Assembly: GCF_003001935.1 (NCBI RefSeq)
Contig: NZ_PVNG01000019.1
Coordinates: 186,001-250,000, forward strand
Origin: Nonomuraea fuscirosea
GTDB taxonomy: Bacteria > Actinomycetota > Actinomycetes > Streptosporangiales > Streptosporangiaceae
DNA length: 64,000 nt
Direction: 5' to 3'
The notes below the pieces were generated by a model. The model saw nothing but the letters and a program-made list of their open reading frames with translations. It ran no database searches and was not told where the DNA came from. Within the stretch, counting starts at the first letter, position 1. Each line of letters opens with the position of its first letter. Position numbers and translations under genes: made by a program. Positions 9,519-18,042 of the stretch are shown here, in pieces.

Positions 9519-11180
9519 TTAGGTGCCCAGGACTTCGCGGCGGAGGTGGGTTTTGAGGATTTTGCCGCCGGGGTTGCGGGGGAGTTCGGCGTCGCGGAAC
9601 CAGAAATGGGCGGGGATCTTGAACTTGGCGATGCGGTCCGTGAGGAAGGTTCGGAGTTCGTCCGGGGTGACCGAGGCGCCGGGGGCTGTGCGGATGACCG
9701 CTCCTACCTCCTCGCCCAGCTCGTCGTGTGGGACGCCGATCACGGCGGCGTCGTCCACTGCCGGGTGTTCGAAGAGGGCGGCCTCGACCTCGGCGCAGTA
9801 GACGTTCTCGCCGCCCCTGATCACCATGTCCTTGGCCCGGTCCACGATGTAGACGAAGCCCTCTTCGTCCATCTTGGCCAGGTCGCCGGTGTGCAGCCAG
9901 CCGCCGACGAAGGTCTGCGCGGTCGCCTCCGGCTTGTTCCAGTAGCCGAGGATGACGTTCGGGCCGCGGACGCACAGCTCGCCGACCTCGCCGGGCGGCA
10001 GTTCGGCGCCCAGGGGGTCGACCACGCGCACGTCCACCACGGGGGAGGGGCGGCCGATGCTGTCGGGCCTGGCGTGGTAGTCGGCGCCGCCGTTGCCGAT
10101 GGCCAGGGCGGTGGTCTCGGTCATGCCGTAGCCGTTGGAGGGGGCGCGGTCGGGGAGGTTCGTGGTGATGCGTTCGAGGAGCTTGGGCGGGGCGGGAGCG
10201 CCGCCGTAGCCGAGGGTGGTGAGGGACGACAGGTCGTACTTGCCGAAGTCGGGGTGGGACATGAGCTGCCAGGCGTTGGTGGGCACGCCGATCATCGCGG
10301 AGACCCGCTCGCGCTCGATGAGGCGCAGCGCCTGCTCGGGGTCCCACTTGTACATCAGGACCAGGCCGCCGCCGCTGAACATGGTGGTGGTCATGGCCGA
10401 GAAGCAGCCGGTGACGTGGAAGAGCGGGACGGTCAGCAGGGTGATCCGGCGCGTGCCGGCCGCCGCGGCGACGTCCTTGCCGGACAGGGCGACCGCGCGC
10501 ATCAGCCCGTACGCGACCGTCATGGGGGACTGGCCGAGGTTGCGGTGGCTGCCCAGGGCGCCCTTGGGGTGGCCTGTCGTACCCGAGGTGTAGAAGATCG
10601 TGGCCGGGTCGTCGGGGAGGAGTTCGACGTCGGGGAGTTTCACGTCGGCGGTGACCTCGCCCAGGACGTCCTCGAACGTGCGCGCCCCCGCCGGCGCCTC
10701 GCCCCGGGTGACGATCAGCGGCACGCCCGTCGAGGCCAGCCTGAGCGCGCGCTCTCCGTCCGCGATCAGCACCTTGGCGCCGGAGTCGCTCACGCCGTAG
10801 GCCAGCTCGGCCTCCGTCCACCAGGCGTTGAGCGGTACGGCGATGGCTCCCGCGGCCAGCACGGCCGAGAACGAGATCACCCACTCCGGATAGTTGCGCA
10901 TCGCCACGGCCACCCGGTCGCCCTTGCCCACGCCGTACTCCTCGACCAGGCGGCCCGCCAGGGTGGCGGCGCGGCGGAAGTGGTCCTCGAACGTGATGTG
11001 CTCGTCCTCGTACACGAGGAAGACCTTCTCGCCGTGGAACCTGCTCATCTCCAGCAGCGCCCGGAAGTGCGCCGGCGCGTGCTTCCAGGTGCGTACGCCG
11101 GTGTCGCCGATCTCCTGCATCTCGAACAGCTGGCCGGGACCGGTGAGCTGAGCCTGGACCTGGGCGTGCGAAAGAGACAT
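9519..11180 (-). CDS. AMP-dependent acyl-CoA synthetase/ligase
   Basis: 553-residue ANL-superfamily enzyme that activates a carboxylic acid with ATP and joins it to CoA. The P-loop-like A3 motif YTSGTTGHPKG is at about 198-208, followed by NGYGMTETTAL (A5), WLHTGDLAKMDEEGFVYIVD (A7), RAKDMVIRGGENVYCAEVE (A8) and a C-terminal PRNPGGKILK with the catalytic lysine. No signal peptide is present. The ATG at 11180 (GGGAG nine bases upstream) is preferred to the TTG at 11198. A fatty or aryl acid is likely; the substrate cannot be assigned. It stands alone. Confidence 0.93.
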   Translation of the reverse strand: MSLSHAQVQAQLTGPGQLFEMQEIGDTGVRTWKHAPAHFRALLEMSRFHGEKVFLVYEDEHITFEDHFRRAATLAGRLVEEYGVGKGDRVAVAMRNYPEWVISFSAVLAAGAIAVPLNAWWTEAELAYGVSDSGAKVLIADGERALRLASTGVPLIVTRGEAPAGARTFEDVLGEVTADVKLPDVELLPDDPATIFYTSGTTGHPKGALGSHRNLGQSPMTVAYGLMRAVALSGKDVAAAAGTRRITLLTVPLFHVTGCFSAMTTTMFSGGGLVLMYKWDPEQALRLIERERVSAMIGVPTNAWQLMSHPDFGKYDLSSLTTLGYGGAPAPPKLLERITTNLPDRAPSNGYGMTETTALAIGNGGADYHARPDSIGRPSPVVDVRVVDPLGAELPPGEVGELCVRGPNVILGYWNKPEATAQTFVGGWLHTGDLAKMDEEGFVYIVDRAKDMVIRGGENVYCAEVEAALFEHPAVDDAAVIGVPHDELGEEVGAVIRTAPGASVTPDELRTFLTDRIAKFKIPAHFWFRDAELPRNPGGKILKTHLRREVLGT

Positions 11181-11276
11181 ACCGCAGAACTCCCGCAATG
11201 GACGATTATTCCGGATAATTCACAGTACCGACCGGTAGGTACGTGGCGCTAGATACGCGTGTCGCGCTCAACGGGG

Positions 11277-11291
11277 CATGAAAGTTTCATG
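11277..11291. promoter_or_regulatory. Palindromic operator-like site upstream of xylanase gene
   Basis: CATGAAAGTTTCATG is a perfect 7-1-7 palindrome with a GAAA-N-TTTC core. The core matches the CGAAA-N-TTTCG element described upstream of Streptomyces xylanase genes. It lies about 60 bp upstream of a putative -35 box. Confidence 0.6.
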
Positions 11292-11349
11292 GCAAAGCCG
11301 ATAGTTTCTGTGCGCCATCTGCTGCTTTGGCGCGGTGGTCAGTGCGCTG

Positions 11350-11378
11350 TTGACCGCTGATAGGCAGATCAATACCGT
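11350..11378 (+). promoter_or_regulatory. Putative promoter of the xylanase gene
   Basis: TTGACC (11350-11355) and TACCGT (11373-11378) are separated by 17 bp, a sigma-70/HrdB-like arrangement about 60 bp before the xylanase start codon and lying between two GAAA-N-TTTC palindromes. Confidence 0.45.
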
Positions 11379-11400
11379 CGGCGATGCGGTCTGACTCAGG

Positions 11401-11413
11401 CCGAAACTTTCGG
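11401..11413. promoter_or_regulatory. CCGAAACTTTCGG operator-like palindrome in the xylanase leader
   Basis: Perfect 6-1-6 palindrome CCGAAACTTTCGG, the same GAAA-N-TTTC core as the upstream site. It sits 27 bp before the start codon and just upstream of the ribosome site CGGAGG. A repressor bound here would block transcription. Confidence 0.65.
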
Positions 11414-11439
11414 AATCGAGTGCCTGCCTCCGGAGGTAG

Positions 11440-13101
11440 ATGCCCGTGCATTCGTCCTCGCTCCCCAGAGTCCTCGCCTTGGTGGGGATGCTCGCCGCCT
11501 TCCTCCTGCCCGCCACCGCGGCCGAAGCGTCGGCGCCCCTGCGCACGCACGCCGCCGCGCGGGGCAAGTTCATCGGCGCGGCGCTCGCCACCAGTCCGCT
11601 GTCCGGCGAGAGCTCCTACCGCAACATCGCGGCCACCGAGTTCAACCAGGTGACCGCCGAGAACGCGATGAAGTGGGACTCCACCGAGCCCAGCCAGGGC
11701 CAGTTCAACTTCTCCGGCGCCGACGCCATCGTCAACTTCGCCACGCAGAACAGCCAGCAGGTCCACGGCCACACGCTGGTCTGGCACCAGCAGACGCCCG
11801 GCTGGGTGCAGGGCCTCGGCGCCAGTGCCATGCGCACGGCGATCCAGAACCACATCAGCGGGGTCGTCGGCCGATACGCCGACAACCCGGCCGTGGTGTC
11901 CTGGGACGTGGTGAACGAGGTCTTCGACGACAACGGCAACATGCGCACCTCGTTCTGGTACAACACCCTGGGCCAGAGCTACATCGCCGACGCCTTCCGC
12001 GCCGCCCGCGCCGCCGACTCCAACGCCCGGCTGTGCATCAACGACTACAACGTCGAGGGCATCAACGCCAAGAGCACCGCGATGTACAACCTGGTCTCGT
12101 CGCTGCGCCAGCAGGGCGTCCCGGTGGACTGCGTGGGCTTCCAGGGTCACCTCGCGATCCAGTACGGCTTCCCGAACGACCTGCAGCAGAACCTGCAGCG
12201 CTTCGCCGACCTCGGCGTGCAGGTCCGGATCACCGAGCTGGACATCCGCATGCAGATGCCCAGGAACAGCAGCAAGGACAGCACGCAGGCCACCTACTAC
12301 CGCAACGTGGTCAACGCCTGCAACGCGGTCACCGCCTGCGCCGGGGTGACGATCTGGGGCTTCACCGACAAGTACTCGTGGGTGCCGGACACGTTCTCCG
12401 GTGAGGGCGCCGCGCTGATCTACGACGAGAGCTACCAGCAGAAGCCCGCCTACACCGCCGTGCACGACGCGCTGGCGGGCGGCACCTCCACCGACACCAC
12501 GCCGCCGAGCGCGCCGGGCACGCCGGCGTCGAGCAACGTCACCTCCAACTCGGCCACGCTGACGTGGGCCGCCTCGACCGACAGCGGCGGCAGCGGGCTG
12601 GCCGGGTACGACGTCTACCGCGAGCAGGGGACGAACGACACGCTGCTCGGGCGGAGCACCACCGCCTCGATCAACCTGACCGGGCTGACCCCGAGCACGA
12701 AGTACCAGGTCTACGTGCGGGCGCGGGACGGGGCCGGGAACGTCTCCGGCAACTCAGCGGCGGCCACGTTCACCACCACGACGGGCCCCGTCGGCGGCGC
12801 CTGCACGGCCACGCCGACCGTGCAGACCCAGTGGAACACCGGCTACGTCGTGCAGCCCGTGACGGTGACCAACGGCGGCTCGTCCGCGATCACCGGCTGG
12901 ACCGTCACCTTCACCCTGCCATCGGGCCACACCCTGACCGGATCGTGGAACGCCGCCGTGACCGTCAGCGGCCAGAACGTGACGGCCAGGAACGCGAACT
13001 ACAACGGCAACCTGGGTGCCGGGGCGAGCACCAGCTTCGGCTTCCAGGTCAGCCGGCCGAGTGGCGACACGCAGACGCCCTCGAGCTACACCTGCGCATG
13101 A
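11440..13101 (+). CDS. Secreted endo-1,4-beta-xylanase, GH10-FN3-CBM2
   Basis: 553-residue extracellular enzyme hydrolysing xylan. Residues 1 to about 30 are a Sec signal peptide (RVLALVGMLAAFLLPATAAEA). The GH10 barrel spans about 40-345, with acid/base Glu160 in SWDVVNEVF and nucleophile Glu266 in RITELDIRM. A fibronectin-III linker module follows (about 355-445, TPPSAPGTPASSNVTSNSAT), then a C-terminal family 2 carbohydrate-binding module (about 452-553, starting CTATPTVQTQWNTGYVV and closed by a Cys near the end). The start is supported by CGGAGG 5-6 bases upstream. It is flanked by GAAA-N-TTTC palindromes upstream and a large terminator downstream. All catalytic features are present. Confidence 0.97.
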   Translation: MPVHSSSLPRVLALVGMLAAFLLPATAAEASAPLRTHAAARGKFIGAALATSPLSGESSYRNIAATEFNQVTAENAMKWDSTEPSQGQFNFSGADAIVNFATQNSQQVHGHTLVWHQQTPGWVQGLGASAMRTAIQNHISGVVGRYADNPAVVSWDVVNEVFDDNGNMRTSFWYNTLGQSYIADAFRAARAADSNARLCINDYNVEGINAKSTAMYNLVSSLRQQGVPVDCVGFQGHLAIQYGFPNDLQQNLQRFADLGVQVRITELDIRMQMPRNSSKDSTQATYYRNVVNACNAVTACAGVTIWGFTDKYSWVPDTFSGEGAALIYDESYQQKPAYTAVHDALAGGTSTDTTPPSAPGTPASSNVTSNSATLTWAASTDSGGSGLAGYDVYREQGTNDTLLGRSTTASINLTGLTPSTKYQVYVRARDGAGNVSGNSAAATFTTTTGPVGGACTATPTVQTQWNTGYVVQPVTVTNGGSSAITGWTVTFTLPSGHTLTGSWNAAVTVSGQNVTARNANYNGNLGAGASTSFGFQVSRPSGDTQTPSSYTCA

Positions 13102-13105
13102 GCGG

Positions 13106-13169
13106 GGATCCCTCGGGGTGGGCCTGCCCGCCTGCCCGCCCGGCATGTGGTGACCACCCCGGGGGATCC
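13106..13169. terminator. Long-stem terminator after the xylanase gene
   Basis: Arms GGATCCCTCGGGGTGG (13106-13121) and CCACCCCGGGGGATCC (13154-13169) pair at 15 of 16 positions around a 32-nt loop, starting five bases after the xylanase stop. It also faces the converging VOC gene. Confidence 0.75.
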
Positions 13170-13233
13170 TCTCGATCAACGAACGGCGATGAACCGCGAC
13201 AAGCCGGCGAGCCGCGGCGACGAACGGCCGGGG

Positions 13234-13839
13234 TCACGGGTCCAGGGTGATCCCCTCGCGGCGGAGGTCCTCCACGATCCCGTCCACCAGGCGGGTGGCG
13301 ACCGTGTGGCGCAGGCGTCCCTCCTCGCGCAGCTCACGCACGGCCGGCACGGGATCCGGGTCGGCGAACAGCCGCTCGTCGGCGTAGTCCACCGGCCGCC
13401 CCGTCGGGTCGACGGTCCACCAGGACGCCTCCATCGCGATGCCGTTGGGGTCGCTGAAGTAGATCGAGCGCAGGAAGCCGTGGTCGATGACGTCGGTGAC
13501 CTCGCAGCCGTGCGCCTTGAGCCGGTCGCGCAGCCGGTTGAGCGCGTCCTCGTCCGGCAGGTGCAGCGCCAGGTGGTCGAACTGGGCCGCCTTCGCGTAC
13601 GGGACGCCCGCCGGCTTGGCGAAACTGTCGAGGTCCTGGTCGGTGTACTCGAAGAAGGCGACGGTGTTGCCCGTGCCGACCTCGAAGAAGTAGTGCTTGA
13701 ACGCGGGGACGGCGAGGGTGGTGACGAGGCGGGCATCGAGCACGCCGTGCCAGAAGCGCACGGTCGCGTCCATGTCCGCGGTCACGAGGGCGAGATGGTG
13801 CACACCACGCCAGTGCACCGTTTCCGGGGTCGCAGCCAT
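13234..13839 (-). CDS. VOC (glyoxalase/extradiol dioxygenase-like) family protein
   Basis: 201-residue protein with two betaalphabetabetabeta units. HHLALVTADMDATVRFWHGV opens the first and FDHLALHLPDEDALNRLRDR the second; YFSDPNGIAMEASWW carries the typical metal-ligand Glu. His residues in HHLALV and FDHLAL complete a plausible metal site, as in glyoxalase I, fosfomycin-resistance and ring-cleavage enzymes. The long helical C-terminal tail (about 45 residues) is atypical. Substrate unknown. It is convergent with the xylanase gene and about 50 bp downstream of the LacI gene, possibly in its transcript. Confidence 0.87.
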   Translation of the reverse strand: MAATPETVHWRGVHHLALVTADMDATVRFWHGVLDARLVTTLAVPAFKHYFFEVGTGNTVAFFEYTDQDLDSFAKPAGVPYAKAAQFDHLALHLPDEDALNRLRDRLKAHGCEVTDVIDHGFLRSIYFSDPNGIAMEASWWTVDPTGRPVDYADERLFADPDPVPAVRELREEGRLRHTVATRLVDGIVEDLRREGITLDP

Positions 13840-13891
13840 GCCCCAAACGTACGCCTTTCAACTACTCCCGGTAAGAGCCGCGGACTGACAT

Positions 13892-13905
13892 CTAAACCGT
13901 TTTAG
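13892..13905. promoter_or_regulatory. LacI-type operator-like sequence overlapping the LacI stop codon
   Basis: Minus-strand CTAAAACGGTTTAG is a near-palindrome with a central CG. It differs at only two positions from CTAGAGCGGTTTAG upstream of the sugar-binding protein gene (15007-15020). It encodes the last residues and stop of the regulator, so the match could partly be coincidence. Confidence 0.4.
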
Positions 13906-14941
13906 CGGGCGCGGCTGTGCTGCCCCTGATGACGAGGCGGGGCGTGGCGGTCTTGACGTTCCTGCGGGTGCCGGGGTCGGCGATCACCTCCAGCAGGACC
14001 TCGGCCACCTGCCCGCCGAGCGCGAACGTGTCGCGCGACAGCGAGGTGATGGCCGGATGGGTCACCCGGGTCAGCACGGAGTCGTCGAAGGCCACGATGG
14101 ACAGCTCGTCCGGCACGCGCACGCCCATCTCCATCGCCACGCCCAGCCCGGCCAGGGCCATCACGTCGCTGTCGTACACGATGGCGGTCGGCCGGGTGGC
14201 CCCGGCCGCCGCTCTCGCCCGGCCGCGTGAGAGCAGCGTCCGCGTCGCCGCCGCGCCCTCGGCGTCGCTGAAGTCGGTGGGCAGGGACACCGCGCCGGTC
14301 AGGCCGAGCCGCCCGGCCGAGTCGCGCAGCGCGCGGATGCGCCGCTGGGTGTGCCGGAACCCGGGCAGGCCCGCGACGTGCCCGATCCGCCGGTGCCCGA
14401 GCGCGGCCAGGTAGTCGACGACCGACAGCATCGCCTCCCTGTCGTCGGCCCACACGCTGGACAGCGGTCCGGGCCCGCCCGACCCGCCGAGCACCACGGC
14501 CGGCGCGCCCAGCTCCTCCAGCGCCGCCGGGCGCGGATCGCGGACCTGCGGGTCGACCAGGATGAACCCGTCCACCCGGTGCGCCGACGTCCACTCGCGG
14601 TAGACCTCGACCTCGGCCGCGGAGTCCTCGACGACGAGCAGGTGCATGGCCACCTGCTGGCGCGACAGCCGGGCCTGCAGCCCCGACAGGAGCTGGGCGA
14701 AGAACGGCTCCACGCCCAGCGTGCTGGCCGGCCGGGCGATGACCAGCCCGACGGCCTCCGCCCTGGCGCCGCCGAGCGCCCTGGCGGCGCTGTGGGGGCG
14801 CCAGTTCATCTCCCTGGCCGCCTCCAGGATGCGCGCCCTGGTCGCCTCGCTGACGCCGGGACGGCCGTTCAGCGCGAACGACACCGCGCCCTTGGACACC
14901 CCCACCCGCCGGGCGATGTCGGCGATCGTCGGTCGGGCCAA
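13892..14941 (-). CDS. LacI family transcriptional repressor (mannoside uptake cluster)
   Basis: 349-residue LacI/GalR regulator. The N-terminal helix-turn-helix (PTIADIARRVGVSKGAVSFA) is followed by the hinge helix (RPHSAARALGG) and a periplasmic-binding-protein-like sensor domain with VIARPASTLGVEPFFAQLLS and SIVAFDDSVLTRVTHPAITS. The start is TTG at 14941, supported by GAGGAG six bases upstream. It is divergent from a CUT1 importer and GH38 alpha-mannosidase, which it probably represses until an imported oligosaccharide binds. A candidate operator lies in front of the importer genes. Confidence 0.93.
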   Translation of the reverse strand: MARPTIADIARRVGVSKGAVSFALNGRPGVSEATRARILEAAREMNWRPHSAARALGGARAEAVGLVIARPASTLGVEPFFAQLLSGLQARLSRQQVAMHLLVVEDSAAEVEVYREWTSAHRVDGFILVDPQVRDPRPAALEELGAPAVVLGGSGGPGPLSSVWADDREAMLSVVDYLAALGHRRIGHVAGLPGFRHTQRRIRALRDSAGRLGLTGAVSLPTDFSDAEGAAATRTLLSRGRARAAAGATRPTAIVYDSDVMALAGLGVAMEMGVRVPDELSIVAFDDSVLTRVTHPAITSLSRDTFALGGQVAEVLLEVIADPGTRRNVKTATPRLVIRGSTAAPAKTV

Positions 14942-14970
14942 CGCGCGCTCCTCGGTCTCGTGGCCGGCTA

Positions 14971-14998
14971 TTGACAGCGGAGTCTAGCCCGGTAATAG
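14971..14998 (+). promoter_or_regulatory. Putative promoter of the mannoside importer operon
   Basis: TTGACA (14971-14976) and TAATAG (14993-14998) with 16 bp spacing form a near-consensus promoter 41 bp before the sugar-binding protein start. The operator-like CTAGAGCGGTTTAG lies immediately downstream. Confidence 0.6.
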
Positions 14999-15006
14999 TC
15001 CGGCAA

Positions 15007-15020
15007 CTAGAGCGGTTTAG
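15007..15020. promoter_or_regulatory. LacI-type operator in front of the importer operon
   Basis: CTAGAGCGGTTTAG, a degenerate CG-centred palindrome, sits 8 bases after the -10 box, where a bound LacI protein would block initiation. A 12-of-14 match occurs at the far end of the adjacent LacI gene. Confidence 0.55.
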
Positions 15021-15038
15021 TGCCCGAAGGAGAGCGCG

Positions 15039-16307
15039 ATGCGAAGGTACTGGGCAGGACTGGCCTTACTGGTCGTCACGATCGCGGGCTGCGGGCTCGG
15101 CGGAGCCGCGGAGGAGGAACCCGCCCCGAGCGCGGGCGGCGCGGTGAAGGGCAAGGTGAGCCTGCAGACGTGGGCACTGAAGCCGAAGTTCACCGACTAC
15201 GTCCAGGGCGTCATCGACGGCTTCGAGAAGCGGTATCCGGGCACCGAGGTCGAATGGCTCGACCAGCCGGCCGAGGGCTACTCCGACAAGGTCCTCACCC
15301 AGGCGGCCGGCGGCACCCTGCCCGACGTGGTCAATCTGCCGCCCGACTTCGCCGTCCCGCTGATCAGGCAGGGCATCCTGCTGGACGTCGCCCAGGCCGA
15401 TCAGAAGCTGGCCGCCGAGTACGTCCCCGGCGCCCTCGACGCCTACCGCTACCCGGGCGTCCAGGGCGCGTACGGCTACCCGTGGTACCTCAACACCGAC
15501 GTCAACTACTGGAACACCGAGCTGCTCAAGAAGAACGGGCTCGACCCCGAGAAGTTGCCGGCGAGCCTGGACGAGCTCATCGCCCAGGCCAGGACGCTCA
15601 AGGAGAAGTCGGGCGGCAAGGTCTTCCTGATGAGCCGCCGCCCCGAGCTGGGCGACCTGACGAACGCGGGCGTGCCCATCATGTCGCCCGACGGCGCCCG
15701 CTTCACCTTCAACACCCCTGAGGCGGTGGCGCTGCTCGACAAGTACCGCGACGCGTTCAAGGAGGGCCTGCTGCCCCGCGACGTGCTCACCGACACCTAC
15801 GCGGGCAACGCCAAGCTCTTCAACGAGGGCACGGTCGCCTGGACGACCGGCGGCGGCAACTACATCACGAGCCTGGCCACCGACAACCCGACCTTGGCGC
15901 CCAAGGTCGTGCCGTCGAAGGCGATGGGCACGCCGCCCCTCTATGTGCAGGGCCTGTCGATCTCCAAGGCGACGAAGAACGCGCCCGCCGCGCTCGCCCT
16001 GGCCCGCTGGGTCACCAGCGCCGAGAACCAGGCCGCGTTCGCCCGTCTGGTGAACATCTTCCCCAGCACCGTCGCCTCGGCGAACGATCCGTTCTTCAGC
16101 AAGAGCGACGGCAGCAACTCGGGCGACGCCAAGGTGATCGCGTTCGAGTCGCTGGCCGAGGCGAAGGTGCTGGAGCCCGTCCAGGTCACCGAGGCGATGA
16201 AGAAGCTGGTCAGGCAGCAGTTCTCGCTGGCCGTCAGCGGCGAGGCGACGTCGCGGGAGGCGCTGGACGCCGCCGTGGCCAAGTGCGACGAGCTGCTGAA
16301 GAGCTGA
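15039..16307 (+). CDS. Sugar ABC transporter substrate-binding lipoprotein (CUT1)
   Basis: 422-residue extracellular solute-binding protein. The signal peptide ends in a lipobox (LLVVTIAGCGLGG), so the mature protein is anchored by a lipidated Cys. Characteristic family-1 features follow: KRYPGTEVEWLDQPAEGYSD, GGTLPDVVNLPPDF and ARWVTSAENQAAFARLVNIF. The start has GAAGGAG seven bases upstream. It is the first gene of an importer/alpha-mannosidase operon and overlaps the first permease by one base (TGATG). A manno-oligosaccharide ligand is inferred from the GH38 gene alone. Confidence 0.93.
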   Translation: MRRYWAGLALLVVTIAGCGLGGAAEEEPAPSAGGAVKGKVSLQTWALKPKFTDYVQGVIDGFEKRYPGTEVEWLDQPAEGYSDKVLTQAAGGTLPDVVNLPPDFAVPLIRQGILLDVAQADQKLAAEYVPGALDAYRYPGVQGAYGYPWYLNTDVNYWNTELLKKNGLDPEKLPASLDELIAQARTLKEKSGGKVFLMSRRPELGDLTNAGVPIMSPDGARFTFNTPEAVALLDKYRDAFKEGLLPRDVLTDTYAGNAKLFNEGTVAWTTGGGNYITSLATDNPTLAPKVVPSKAMGTPPLYVQGLSISKATKNAPAALALARWVTSAENQAAFARLVNIFPSTVASANDPFFSKSDGSNSGDAKVIAFESLAEAKVLEPVQVTEAMKKLVRQQFSLAVSGEATSREALDAAVAKCDELLKS

Positions 16308-17179
16308 TGACCCATCACCGCTGGTTCACGCCGTGGGTGCTGGTGGCGCCCGCGGCGGTCTGGTTGTTCGTGTTCTCGGTGTGGCCGGCGATCAACACGG
16401 TGGTGCTGGCGTTCACCAACGCCAAGCCGCTGGGCGGCGGCCACTTCACCGGCCTGGCCAACTTCGAGCGCGCGCTGAGCGACGCCCAGCTCGTGGACGC
16501 GCTGGTCAACAGCATCGTGTTCATGCTGGTCTGCCTGCCGCTGCTGACCATGCTGCCGCTGCTGATCGCGATCCTGGTGGAGAAGAAGCTGCCCGGCATC
16601 ACGTTCTTCCGCACGGCCTTCTACACCCCCGTGGTGGCCTCGGCCGTGGTGGTGGCGCTGATCTGGGGCTGGCTGCTGGACGATCGCGGCCTGATCAACG
16701 GCCTGGCGCAGGGGCTGGGCGTGGTGACGACGCCGGTGCCGTTCCTGACCGAGCGGTGGCTGCTGCTGTTCAGCGCGATCAGCCTGACCGTCTGGAAGGG
16801 CCTCGGCTACTACATGATCATCTACCTGTCGGCGCTCGGGAACGTCCGGCGCGAGCTGCACGAGGCCGCCGCCGTGGACGGCGCGGGCCCGGTGCGCCGC
16901 TTCTGGAGCGTCACCGTGCCCGGCGTGCGCAACACGATGCTGCTGGTCTCGGTGCTGGTGTCGGTCTCGGCCCTGCGCGTGTTCTCCGAGCTGTACGTGC
17001 TCTCGAACGGCACCGGCGGCCCCGGCGGCCGGGACATGTCGCTGGTGATGCTCATCCAGCTCTACGGCCGCGGCTTCACCGGCCATCTCGGTTACGCCTC
17101 CGCGCTCAGCCTGCTGCTGCTCGTCGTCACGCTCGGGCCGATGCTGGCGCTGCTGCGGCTCAACAGGAAGGCGGCCTGA
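16307..17179 (+). CDS. Sugar ABC transporter permease (MalF-type)
   Basis: 290-residue inner-membrane permease with six hydrophobic segments. It starts MTHHRWFTPWVLVAPAAVWL; the ATG overlaps the previous stop (TGATG), so the in-frame upstream GTG/ATG extension to 16283 is rejected. The EAA cytoplasmic loop that docks the ATPase is visible as LHEAAAVDGAGPVRRFWSVT. It pairs with the next permease. No ATPase gene is present; a shared MsiK-like ATPase encoded elsewhere is expected, as usual for actinobacterial CUT1 systems. Confidence 0.92.
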   Translation: MTHHRWFTPWVLVAPAAVWLFVFSVWPAINTVVLAFTNAKPLGGGHFTGLANFERALSDAQLVDALVNSIVFMLVCLPLLTMLPLLIAILVEKKLPGITFFRTAFYTPVVASAVVVALIWGWLLDDRGLINGLAQGLGVVTTPVPFLTERWLLLFSAISLTVWKGLGYYMIIYLSALGNVRRELHEAAAVDGAGPVRRFWSVTVPGVRNTMLLVSVLVSVSALRVFSELYVLSNGTGGPGGRDMSLVMLIQLYGRGFTGHLGYASALSLLLLVVTLGPMLALLRLNRKAA

Positions 17180-17180
17180 C

Positions 17181-18011
17181 ATCACCGGAGTCACCGCCCG
17201 CGAGAAGGCGCTGCGTTACGTCCTGCTCCTGCTCGTGCTGGTCATCACCGTCTCCCCGTTCCTGTGGCAGCTGTCCACCTCGCTCAAGAGCCTCCAGGAG
17301 GACATCTACACCGGCACGCCGAGCTTCTGGCCCGAACGGCCGACGCTGTCCAACTACGCCGAGGTCGCCGAGACCATCCCGGTCTGGTCCTACGCGGTCA
17401 ACTCGCTGATCGTGGCCGCCATCGTGGTGGCGGGCAACGCCGCGGGGGCCACGCTCGCCGGGTTCGCCCTGGCCAAGCTCCGCTTCAGGGGCGTGAAGCT
17501 GCTGCTCGGGCTGTTCCTGGCGACGCTCGTGCTGCCCGCCGAGGTGACCATCATCTCCCAGTACGTCACCGTCCGCTCCCTCGGTCTGGCCGACACCCTC
17601 CTGGGGGTGGCGTTGCCCGGCGCGATCGGGATGCTTAACGTGCTGTTGATGCGTACCGCGTTTCAGGCGATTCCTCCCGAAATGGACGAAGCCGCGATCA
17701 TCGACGGGGCGACGGCGTGGCAGCGGCTGCGTCACGTCGGCCTGCCGAACGTGCGTGGCATGCTCAGCGTGGTCACGATCTTCGCGTTCATCGGCGCATG
17801 GGACGACTTCCTGTGGCCGCTGATCGTCCTGACCGACCCCGACAACTACACACTCACCGTCGGCCTGCAGTATTTGAACGGCACGTTCAGCGCCAACCCG
17901 CGCCTGATCGCCGCGGGGACGATGATCTCGTTCCTGCCGATCGTGATCGTGTTCGCCGTGCTCCAGCGCTTCTTCTTCAAGGGCGTGGAGGAAGGCGCCA
18001 TCAAAGGCTGA
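17181..18011 (+). CDS. Sugar ABC transporter permease (MalG-type), unusual start
   Basis: Second permease of the importer. The frame is open from before the preceding stop and encodes the expected basic N-terminus (TGVTAREKALRYVLLLLVL), but no ATG, GTG or TTG occurs before the GTG at 17235. That GTG would cut into the first membrane segment. The likely start is a rare ATC at 17181, two bases after the upstream TGA and about 10 bases after GGAAG, or an ATG lost by mutation or base-call error. The EAA loop MDEAAIIDGATAWQRLRHVG is intact. Coordinates assume the ATC start. Confidence 0.8.
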   Translation: MTGVTAREKALRYVLLLLVLVITVSPFLWQLSTSLKSLQEDIYTGTPSFWPERPTLSNYAEVAETIPVWSYAVNSLIVAAIVVAGNAAGATLAGFALAKLRFRGVKLLLGLFLATLVLPAEVTIISQYVTVRSLGLADTLLGVALPGAIGMLNVLLMRTAFQAIPPEMDEAAIIDGATAWQRLRHVGLPNVRGMLSVVTIFAFIGAWDDFLWPLIVLTDPDNYTLTVGLQYLNGTFSANPRLIAAGTMISFLPIVIVFAVLQRFFFKGVEEGAIKG

Positions 18012-18042
18012 TAAATCACCATCTGCGGAGAGGTTTTTCCTG

